From positions 1-8,972 of the forward strand of contig JAHDCT010000039.1 of the NCBI GenBank assembly GCA_020629735.1: a DNA stretch of 8,972 nt, given 5' to 3'. Below are positions 1 to 7,076 of the stretch, piece by piece. Positions within the stretch are counted from its first letter, which is position 1; each line of letters begins with the position of its first letter. The notes below the pieces were generated by a model, which worked only from the letters and a program-made list of their open reading frames with translations, ran no database searches and was not told the origin of the DNA. The position numbers were made by a program, and so were the translations under genes. This DNA comes from a bacterium (GTDB taxonomy: Bacteria > Patescibacteriota > Gracilibacteria > Absconditabacterales > Absconditicoccaceae).

Positions 1-1440
1 ATTATAATCTCTTGATCACACATAAGCTAACACATCTCATGTATGACTATCTAAATAAATCAAACTAGAATTAACTGCTTGATATACATCATAATGCCCT
101 TCATTCTCTTCCATACTTTCTTCAGCTAACTTTTGTATTTCGTAGTCCAAAGTCGTCGTAATAGTAAGTCACCCTGTACGTAAAATGTCCTGGTCATATT
201 TCTTTTGAAGTTCATCAATAACCCAAAAAACGAAATGAGGTGCCTTAATTTCTATACTATTACGTCAAAATTCAAATTCCATTCAATCTATAAGTGCCTT
301 CTTTAGTTGATCTTCAGTAATATACTTCTCATCGTACATTCTTGCTAACACAAGATCCTTTCTTCAAATATTATACGTTACTTGATACGTGATTCCTTCC
401 CATTCAAAATCAGTAGTTAATAATCCATCCAGAAACGAAATAACTCAGGTGTCATCTCTTGATCAAAATGTAGCCTCAGAAATCTTTCTCTTCATATCGT
501 CCATTACTGCAGCACTTAGTTCTTCGGTAATTTCAATTGACGATTCCAAAGAGTTAGTATCAGCTTCAATAATCATTTCCCCCATCAACAATCATCTATT
601 CTCAGAATAAGGATCATACGTAGATGGAGCCTTAGGTAATGAAGCAAGAATAGCTCATTGCAATACAGTTAATTCATCAGCACTTACATTAAAATACGTG
701 TTAGAAGCAGTCTCAATACCATAGGTATTATTTCACAAGAAAATGTAATTAGAATAAAGTTCTAAAATTTTCTCTTTCATTTTTCTGTCAACTTCCTTCT
801 TAGAGAGATCCTGATGCGTTGCACTAATGTCGTCCCTTACATAGTTAACTAACTTCAGCGCAAGAATAATTTCTTTAAATTTTCTCGTATACTTTTTCTC
901 TGGAGTAAGCAGAATATTTTTAATCACTTGTTGTGTAATCGTAGATCATCAACCACGAAGTTCATTACTTCTAATATTCGTAATAGCTGATCTTAACGTT
1001 CACTTCCAATCAACTCATGGATTTTCCCAATATCTTTGATCTTCAATCGCTACAATTGCATGAACAAAGTTATCAGAAATATCATCATAAGAAATATACT
1101 TTCTATTTTCTTCAAACAACTTATATAACTCAACTCAATTCTTATCAACAATAACTGAAGCCTCTGAGAAAACTGCATTCTCTATATCTGAAATATCAGG
1201 AAGTTGTTTAATAACATTTAAATAAAACCATACTCCTCATATGATGAGAGGTCATATCACAACAACAAAAAAGATCCAAAACCACGTCCAAAAGTAGCTC
1301 GTATCTTTTCCTTTGTTTTTCCCGTGCACTCTAGGTCATCAACGAGAGCTAGAAGAGTATCAAGGTATCTTACTTACATTACGTCAACTTTTCCCAAAAA
1401 TCTTTTTCCACAATTTTTGAAGTTTCTTTGTTAATTTCAT
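1..1440 (-). CDS. Class A penicillin-binding protein (GT51 transglycosylase plus start of transpeptidase), 3' end outside window
   Basis: A bifunctional peptidoglycan synthase that polymerises lipid II and cross-links stem peptides on the outer face of the membrane. Read with TGA as Gly, 480 residues are visible. A basic cytoplasmic tail (about 1-49, Ser/Gly/Lys/Arg-rich) is followed by one membrane helix (about 50-76). The GT51 domain follows: AIEDQRYWENPGVDWKG holds the first catalytic Glu (E133), then GGGSTITQQVIKN (163-175), then TRKFKE holds the second catalytic Glu (E190). The 57-residue spacing equals that of E. coli PBP1b (E233/E290). ILELYSNYIFLGNNTYG (225-241) and SLPKAPSTYDP complete the fold. 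RTGGLTITTTLD (from 421) marks the usual linker into the transpeptidase domain. The SxxK serine, and so the evidence for cross-linking activity, lies beyond position 1. About twenty in-frame TGA codons occur. The ATG at 1438-1440 was chosen because it gives a normal tail length; the frame stays open upstream to 1516 without a better start. Confidence 0.93.
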
Positions 1441-1530
1441 TCGCCAAGTCAGGAATAAAAATGAAAACAGATGAAAGAAATCTAGAGCATACCTAAAAAT
1501 CAAACACAAGTATCATTACATGTACCCATG

Positions 1531-1558
1531 ACTGTAGCAATATAGAGGTGAAATGCAA
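1531..1558 (-). promoter_or_regulatory. Possible promoter of the penicillin-binding protein gene
   Basis: On the minus strand TTGCAT (1553-1558) is followed after 16 bases by TACAGT (1531-1536), preceded by TG one base upstream as in an extended -10 element. The gene upstream ends in its own terminator, so a promoter is needed in this 190-base gap. The leader would be roughly 80 nt. The match is moderate, and in AT-rich DNA such hits arise by chance. Nothing else recognisable was seen between 1441 and 1633. Confidence 0.33.
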
Positions 1559-1633
1559 ACAATGCACACGAGTCATTGGAAAGAATTAGTTATCAAATAA
1601 ACGCATACTTACTCTAGTAAAAAAGCAGCTAAC

Positions 1634-1673
1634 AAAAAAAAGATACATGCTTCCAAGCAAGGAAACATGTATC
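1634..1673 (-). terminator. Intrinsic terminator behind the LysM-CHAP gene
   Basis: The arms at 1642-1654 and 1661-1673 form a 13-bp stem around a 6-base loop. Read on the minus strand, all pairs are Watson-Crick except one G-U. Eight U residues follow (A-tract at 1634-1641). On the plus strand the wobble becomes a C/A mismatch and no T-tract follows, so the signal is directional. It begins 8 bases after the TAA of the LysM-CHAP gene and separates that gene from the penicillin-binding protein gene. Confidence 0.88.
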
Positions 1674-1681
1674 CAAAAAAG

Positions 1682-3583
1682 TTACTTTCTTCTTGGGTAA
1701 ACGTATCAAATAAGTCACTTCGAATTCATAGGCATCCAACGCTCTGTAACAATATATCTTCACGCATAATTCATATCAGAAACTTTAATCGAATTACTTT
1801 CCCAATCTACAGCAATTACAATACCAACATGTCCATAAGATGACCAAACTCAGCTTCATGCACTTGCTACAAAGATTGATCATACCTCAGGTACAGAACC
1901 CACTTGCCATCCAGCAGCACTAGCATTCCAATACCACTGTCATCAATTACCTCTCCAGTTAGTCATAATACCGTAATGTTTCCACCAATACCATCATGAA
2001 TAATGAGTACAGTGACCTCATCACCAACCATTACTATATCCATCATTGTATGGATTAAAGTACCATTGAGCAGTAGTTCATTTCTTAACTGGCTGAGAAC
2101 CTCTGGTACTAGTTTGTTCAGCATAAACACTCTTCTCAACACAAGATCTTCTCGTCTCTACATATCATTCTTTACACAACCAAGCATTGTCAGCATCATC
2201 AGGTGTACAGTATCAATTTGCTGGTAACGACCAACAACGATTATTATGAAGACATTTATTTTCTCCACAAGAAGTAAGTTGTTCAAGCTTCTCAGTAGTT
2301 TCTTCACTGTCGATAACTGTCTGTGCAGCACTGGCAGCTTCTGCTTTTCTCTTTTCTTCCTCAGCTTTTCTTCTAGCCTCTTCAGCTTTTCTCTTTTGTT
2401 CAGCCTCTAACTCAAGTTGTCTTCTTGCTTCTTCCTGACTGATACGTTCTTTTTCAGCTTTAATTTTAGCTTCTTTTTCAATTCTTATCTTTTCTTCTGC
2501 AAGTCTTTTTTCTTCTTCTGCCTTTCTCTTCTCTTCTTCCAGTCTCTTCTTTTCTTCTTCAATAGCTCTTAATTCAGCTGGAGTAGGTTCATCTAATCTA
2601 TCAGAAGTCTGTTCAGCAGTAATAACATTTTGTTCTACTTCTCAAGTTTCCGTGTCTAATAATCATTCTTCAGACAGTGTTTCACCTCATGTGTCATCAG
2701 TATTCTCAGAATCTCAAAGCTCAAAGATTTCATCCAAGACACTATCAGACTCAGATGGAGTATCAGGTGTAGCAACCGAGGTTGGATCTTCCGGTAAATC
2801 TTCAACCAGTCAAGCAGGTCTTTCGTAAACAGGTTGTTGTCGCAGCCCTTTCAGCTCAGCTTGTTCTCTCGTTAAATCAAGAAAAATTTGTTGTCCATTC
2901 ACAAGTTTTGTCTGCTTATCTTCAAAATAATTCAAAGTCATCAAGTCATCAACGTCAAGATCATACTCATCAGCAAATGAAACAACCGTACTATCCTTAT
3001 CTATTTCATAAATAATATCATCCTGTGCATACGGTATTTCTAACTTCTGTCCCTTAATAAGGCTATTAGGGTCAGCAATAGTATTAGATTCTAGAAGTCT
3101 TTTCGTCGTAGTACCAAAGTTCTTAGCTATCTGAGACAATGAATCTCAAGATTTCACACTATATACAATCTTTCCTCATATATCACCTCCTGGCATAAGT
3201 TCTTCAAATTGAAGTGCTCAGTCATCAGAGTTTCAAACCTCCTTAATTTGAGCATAAACTGACGAATTAACTCATCAAGAAGATGTAGAGACAATAAATT
3301 TCTGAGGCTGTAAGATAAGGAGTGACATAAAAATCAAAGTTCACACACGTCTTATATATCACCAAGAGAGTTGTGATCCCACTCATCATCAAGGTTTCCC
3401 AGTCTGTTGTCACGCTGTTTTTCAAGCACGAAAAAGGTTACTCACTCAGAGTGACAACTTACTAAAAGAATCGATAATAAACTGTTTAAACGAAACTAAT
3501 TTCCTCAAAAAACGACGCTTTGAAAAAAATTTCTTAAATCACTTACGAGAATTCTGAAGTGGGGAAAAATTGAATTTTGTCAT
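1682..3583 (-). CDS. Membrane-targeted LysM-LysM-coiled coil-CHAP peptidoglycan hydrolase
   Basis: Likely binds peptidoglycan through LysM domains and cleaves it with a cysteine amidase/endopeptidase CHAP domain. The protein has 633 residues with TGA as Gly. A strongly basic N-tail (1-78) precedes a hydrophobic stretch VGTLIFMSLLIL (80-91), then SSVYAQ, a possible signal-peptidase site after residue 111. LysM1 (about 140-183) starts VYSVKSGDSLSQIAKNFGTT. LysM2 (about 184-233) starts IIYEIDKDSTVVSFADEY. An acidic Pro/Ser/Thr/Asp/Glu linker follows, then a Lys/Glu/Arg/Ala coiled coil (about 335-425). A six-cysteine segment follows (C439, C444, C450, C459, C470, C481). CHAP has the nucleophile Cys525 in GGHCTHYS and His585 in YGHVGIV; the acidic partner is not assigned with certainty. 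Start ATG 3581-3583 is the only ATG upstream of the membrane segment. The gene has its own terminator and no clear promoter; read-through from the tRNA 140 bases upstream is possible. The target, own wall or a host's, cannot be told from sequence. Confidence 0.9.
2290..2580 (-). repeat. Low-complexity coiled-coil-coding tract with strong purine/pyrimidine strand bias
   Basis: This part of the LysM-CHAP gene encodes degenerate units built on KAEEEKR, such as LEEEKRKAEEEKRLAEEK and RKAEEARRKAEEEKRKAE. The plus strand is nearly pure T/C over long runs (for example 2461-2560) and the coding strand is A/G-rich. The units are imperfect in DNA and vary in spacing, so this is protein-level repetition rather than a clean tandem repeat. 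It predicts a long helix of about 90 residues that would hold the CHAP domain away from the LysM anchors. Confidence 0.7.
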
Positions 3584-3723
3584 AAAGAAAGAAAAGCTAA
3601 ACAGCACATAAAGGTTGAGGGTCACTCACGTTCCAAATAAATGGTCATCTTACACATCGATGAATCCTTTAGGGCACACGCTTATAATTTTCTAATATAT
3701 GTTTACACTAATTTTCAATACTT

Positions 3724-3810
3724 CGGAGAGAGAGGGATTCGAACCCTCGGTCCCCGTGAAGGGACAATAGTTTTCAAGACTATCGCATTCAACCGCTCTG
3801 CCATCTCTCC
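3724..3810 (-). tRNA. tRNA-Ser(UGA)
   Basis: The 87-nt minus-strand sequence folds into a class II tRNA. The acceptor arm is GGAGAGA/TCTCTCC with discriminator G. The D arm contains AGCGGTTGAA. The anticodon stem is ATAGT/ACTAT around CTTGAAA, giving anticodon TGA. An 18-nt variable region carries a GTCCC/GGGAC stem. The T arm is GAGGG-TTCGAAT-CCCTC. The long variable arm and G73 are serine identity features. It reads UCA and, with a modified U34, other UCN codons. CCA is not encoded; the genome continues with AAG. It is not the UGA-decoding glycine tRNA of this genetic code, which would need anticodon UCA. Confidence 0.96.
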
Positions 3811-3845
3811 ATTAATATTTCCTTAAGTCAGTCAAGGACCAGAAC

Positions 3846-3873
3846 AATATAGAAATGTGTGTATCTGATGCAA
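3846..3873 (-). promoter_or_regulatory. Probable promoter of tRNA-Ser
   Basis: On the minus strand TTGCAT (3868-3873) is followed after 16 bases by TATATT (3846-3851). The -10 element ends 35 bases before the mature tRNA 5' end, which would leave a leader of about 28 nt for RNase P to remove. It points away from the deformylase promoter in the same 192-base divergent gap. Confidence 0.5.
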
Positions 3874-3948
3874 GTCTAATTTAGGCTTTCCTTGATAAGT
3901 GTTAGTTTGCAGTAAAATCAATAAAAAATAATGACCAAAAGAGCTTGC

Positions 3949-3976
3949 TTGACATATAAAGAAGAAATCTTAGGAT
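3949..3976 (+). promoter_or_regulatory. Probable promoter of the def operon
   Basis: A perfect -35 consensus TTGACA (3949-3954) is followed after 16 bases by TAGGAT (3971-3976). Transcription would start near 3983, giving a leader of only about 20 nt ahead of the ATG at 4003. That leader holds no Shine-Dalgarno sequence. Confidence 0.5.
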
Positions 3977-4002
3977 GTTGATACTTTAATTAAAAGACTC
4001 CA

Positions 4003-4521
4003 ATGGCAATTTTTAAAAGAAGTTCTCCATTAAGCAAAAAGTATCCACTCGTTACGTGAAAAGACACAGAAATACTAAGAACAGTCTGCAAAGAAGTAAA
4101 AAAAATAAATAAAGAGACCATCAATTTTGCGCATGACCTACAAGAACTCATGCGAGAATATGAATGAGTAGGACTTGCTGCACCACAAATTGGCATCAAC
4201 AAACGTATGGCAGCAATAACACAGTGGGATACAAGCAAAACCGACAAACAAGGTCGTGCAGATTGGGAATTATTAGACGAGTTTGTCCTTATCAACCCAA
4301 GAGTTCTCAGCACTTCGTCTGAGACAAGCACGGACCAAGAAGCCTGTCTCTCACTTCCTGGAATAAAAGGTGATGTATCAAGACCAGAATCAATTACGAT
4401 AGAATATGAAGGAATCGACTGAAAAAAACACATTCACAAGGCCAGTTGATTCAACGCAAGAGTAATCCTCCATGAAATGGATCACTTAGATGGAGTACTT
4501 TTCATAGACAAATTAGCTTAA
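4003..4521 (+). CDS. def: Peptide deformylase
   Basis: Removes the formyl group from the N-terminal methionine of new proteins as they leave the ribosome; a metal-dependent cytoplasmic enzyme. The protein has 172 residues, normal for the family. All three motifs are present: GVGLAAPQIG (from 55), EACLSLPG (metal ligand Cys115) and HEMDH (157-161; metal ligands His157 and His161, catalytic Glu158). Motif 2 has Ala where most family members have Gly (EGCLS). Four in-frame TGA codons (4057, 4165, 4420, 4447) are read as Gly; the one at 4165 supplies the first glycine of motif 1. The ATG at 4003 gives the usual N-terminus, about 54 residues before motif 1; an internal ATG at 4207 would remove motif 1 and is rejected. 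The stop is TAA. It is the first gene of an operon, 17 bases from the next start. Confidence 0.96.
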
Positions 4522-4538
4522 ATCTAGCACCTCCATAC

Positions 4539-5000
4539 ATGAAAAATCAAGCACCACTCTTTACCGCACCTGATGCTTTTCTCTTTCCAGAAAAGCAATT
4601 TTTCCTAAAAAAAATTATAGAAGACAAATGATCGAGTTATTCAGCAACAGGAGATATCTTAACTCCAGACAAAGATCCACAAAAAAAAGCAAAACTCTAT
4701 TCATACAATCTCAAAAAAGGTAACAACTATTACAAAAAAGCAACTCACAACAGCTACGCTCGAAGATGTGAACGCAACGATGGATTAGTTATAGAATGAT
4801 ATACTGACGACGGAGAAAAATGAGCAGGACTTTGCATCCTGCGTGAAATGCGTAAAGAAAAAATTCTTAATGGAATAATTATAATTACCAGATATTATTG
4901 ATGAGTTAAGTTAGGAAATGACAGATTTAAACATGTCGTTAGTGCAACCCAAAAAATAATCAAAGAAATTAAATCTGATAGAAATAAAGAAAACTCCTAA
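4539..5000 (+). CDS. IMPACT/YigZ (UPF0029) family protein, short single-domain form
   Basis: The protein has 153 residues with TGA as Gly and carries the IMPACT-domain landmarks in order. These are KKATHNSYARRC (the family's Hn.yAyR block), TDDGEKGAG (DDGE..aG block), and ITRYYGGVKLGNDRFKH. The two glycines of YYGG are a tandem TGA-TGA at 4899-4904; other TGA codons are at 4629, 4797 and 4821. Eukaryotic IMPACT modulates the GCN2 translational stress pathway by binding GCN1; the bacterial role of YigZ is not settled, so none is asserted here. YigZ is usually near 200 residues with a second C-terminal domain; this protein ends just after the first. Its LGNDRFKH ending resembles the eukaryotic LGPDRFKH more than bacterial YigZ (recalled from family knowledge). 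It shares the def promoter, 17 bases downstream of def, suggesting a translation-linked job. Confidence 0.85.
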
Positions 5001-5014
5001 CAAACCTAATTGTT

Positions 5015-6966
5015 CTATTTTAGATTTTTATTTATTTTTCTTCTCAAAACACTCTCATCTCAGTACAAAGAGTTTTCAAATTCTGATTTCAATTTATCAC
5101 ATAATTGGAAAAGTTCAGCTACAGTCAACTGTCATTCTACATATCAGTTTAAATATCTTTGGTATGTTCAACGATTGTTTTTATCTATCTGACCATAAAT
5201 AACTATAATACTTTCCAAGGTTCCTAGACGAGGCTCAGCTCTAAATGAAATTTTCAAAGCAGCTAAAGCTTCATTATTTAAAAGATACTGCTGATCTATT
5301 ACATGCAAACGAGGAGTAACAAAATACGCTCTTCATCAAATAAATTTTGCTTGAGATAATTTACACATTCATTCAAGATAATATGACTCTTGCATACTTG
5401 AAACATGAGAAACTCTTTCTAATTTCTCTTGATAATTTTTTGCAGCCCTCATCTCTCTGCTTTCATTATCTCTTAAATCAGCAGCTTCCTCATATTGTTG
5501 CTCTTTAACTTTCTGATTTTTTTGTTTTCTAAATTCTACAACTGCTTCTTCATGGAAGTTCTTTTTTTGAAGCATTTCGGTTAAATCATCCATGTATACC
5601 ATCTCTTTATAATGAATACTTCAACGGAAATCTCTAATCTTTTGCAAATACAAATCATGTTGACGGGATCTTGTATAAGATCAAAAAGAGCTCGTGAGTG
5701 TTTGTTCCATTGAATAAATAGAAGACATCTCTTGAGCATATCACCAAGCTTGTTCAAAGTGTTCTACAGCATTTTCGTCGGATTTAACATCTCTATATAC
5801 TAATCAAGCCATATAATGAAGATGATACAAGAAGTATGTTTTATCAATCAAAGGCAATGCTTCAATATCTACCAACAAATCAGGAAAAAGCTTCATAGCC
5901 TCTTGTCCCCTAAGAGCATGTTGTAAAAGTCTTGCTTGTTTATATCTTAGATGAAAATTAGCAGTTCTATTTTTTTCATGCTCAATCAACTCCCATCACT
6001 TCTCAATCTGTTCACTAATATGTTCCTTTCCAGTAAGCATTTCCTTATTGTGAATATGCGATTTCGAGAGAAAGTAAGCCCTATCAAATTTTACAACAGG
6101 ATCATCTCACGATGCCTTATTACTATCTTCTATAGCAGGAATAGCATTTTTAGAGTCTCAGTTTTTATAATATGCTAATCACAATAAATAAAAGAAATCT
6201 GACTTATCTGCTTCCTGAATCTTATCTGCGTCTGAAAACCTTTGAAGAAATTTCGTCATCTCCTCATACTGTCCATATTCGTAAAAATCATAGCACGGTT
6301 AAAAACAACCAACCACAATTCTTTAGATAATTTTTCACCTACTTTACTAAGCTTTTCTAAAACTTCATCATACAATTTTTCTGCATTATATCATAACCCC
6401 TGAGCTTCTTCAATTAATCATAACAAATAAGTAAAGTAAGCTTGATCTTCTCATCTTCATTCAACACCTGCCTTTTCAATTCATTCTTGCAACACTTCTA
6501 TTCACTTATCATAATCTCCAGCAAAAAGAGCACCGTGTCATGCATTTCTATATGCCGTAAACAAACTGTTCTCAACTTCTACCGTTAGTTCTCCATCTCA
6601 ACTAACTTCCGTTTTCGCGCGTTCAAGCTGACGCATATACATAGTAAGCGATTGCTTATAATTACCTTCAGAAAGAAGAAAGTCTCATAAATTTGTTGAA
6701 TCGAGTTTAGAAATAAGAAACTTCGTTTGATCAAACAAAGAAACTCATTTCCCAAGAAAATAATCTTTTAACAACAATTTATTTTTATGTAAACGGTCAA
6801 TATTACCATCACTCAAAATACGAACAACCGCATTTGATATCTTATGATTTCATAAATGAGAAAGATGGGCAACATCCAAATCTCCTCACAGCTCAGTCAA
6901 CATATTTCTCGTCTCAGCAGAAGAATCTTGCAAATTAGGAGTAGCAGCAGTATCTGTAGAATCCAT
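5015..6966 (-). CDS. TPR-like helical-repeat protein with UVR-like motif, apparent frameshift near 6283-6287
   Basis: Function not recognised; probably a cytoplasmic protein-binding scaffold, since no signal or membrane segment is visible. The intact product would be about 650 residues. The first frame (ATG 6964-6966) covers about 226 residues with TPR-like helices such as GHGALFAGDYDKGIEVLQEG, then runs on out of register to a TAG at 6175. The second frame carries on the family-like sequence, with TPR units GQYEEMTKFLQRFSDADK and FFYLLGLAYYKNGDSKNA, to a TAG at 5015. Inserting one A in the A5 run at 6283-6287 joins them smoothly as RAMIFYEYGQYEEM. Uncorrected, the parts would be called as 6175-6966 and about 5015-6259. 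Near 5460-5530 lies KVKEQQYEEAADLRDNE, similar to the UVR motif of UvrB/UvrC/McsA that mediates protein contacts. Its TAG is 14 bases from the stop of the convergent plus-strand operon. A sequencing error is the simplest explanation; a genuine mutation or slippage is possible. Confidence 0.8.
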
Positions 6967-6982
6967 TGAATAGTTGAAGAGT

Positions 6983-7011
6983 TAAAATTAATGTTAAAAT
7001 AAATATGTCAA
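6983..7011 (-). promoter_or_regulatory. Possible promoter of the TPR-like gene
   Basis: A perfect TTGACA on the minus strand (7006-7011) lies in the 68-base gap between the terminator at 7035-7057 and the start codon at 6966. The -10 element is not clear: the AT-rich stretch offers TAATTT at 15 bases or weaker hexamers at 17-18. The position fits, because the upstream operon is terminated and this gene needs its own start. Confidence 0.35.
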
Positions 7012-7034
7012 TAAGTTTTACAAGAGAACATAAA

Positions 7035-7057
7035 AAAAAGAGGGAAACCCTCTTTTT
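7035..7057 (-). terminator. Intrinsic terminator behind the trhO operon
   Basis: A hairpin with arms 7035-7044 and 7048-7057 (AAAAAGAGGG/CCCTCTTTTT) and an AAA loop lies 19 bases after the TAG of the small membrane protein gene. On the minus strand it ends in a run of eight U residues (A-tract 7032-7039). It could also work on the plus strand, which has five T after the GC-rich stem, but no plus-strand gene approaches it. Confidence 0.9.
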
Positions 7058-7076
7058 ATATGTTTTATAATTTTTA

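Noticed and set aside
2003..2227. Plus-strand open frames at 2003-2227 and 2782-3015
   Set aside because: Both are antisense to the LysM-CHAP gene, whose domains are clear on the minus strand.
2290..2580. Repetitive tract as a CRISPR array or minisatellite
   Set aside because: The units are imperfect, irregularly spaced and lie inside an open frame; they reflect a coiled coil.
3724..3810. The tRNA as the one that reads UGA codons
   Set aside because: Its anticodon is UGA, which reads UCA (Ser). Reading UGA needs anticodon UCA, and the long variable arm confirms a serine tRNA.
3641..3826. Plus-strand open frame of 61 codons
   Set aside because: It lies antisense across the tRNA-Ser gene; such frames are a familiar artefact over serine tRNA genes.
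4207..4422. Short deformylase fragment starting at the ATG at 4207 and ending at a TGA
   Set aside because: It lacks motifs 1 and 3; with TGA as Gly the full 172-residue enzyme spans 4003-4521.
3990..4433. Minus-strand open frame of 147 codons
   Set aside because: It is antisense to peptide deformylase, whose three conserved motifs on the plus strand settle the coding strand.
4003..4521. TGA as tryptophan (code 4) or selenocysteine
   Set aside because: TGA falls at invariant glycines (GVGLAAPQ, YYGG, CTGG), it is far too frequent for selenocysteine, and Trp uses TGG.
4524..4533. CACCTCC just upstream of the IMPACT gene as a ribosome-binding signal
   Set aside because: It has the same sense as the 16S anti-Shine-Dalgarno rather than its complement, so it could not pair; most likely chance.
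5010..5192. Plus-strand open frame of 60 codons after the IMPACT gene
   Set aside because: It is antisense to the C-terminal part of the TPR-like gene and shows no family features.
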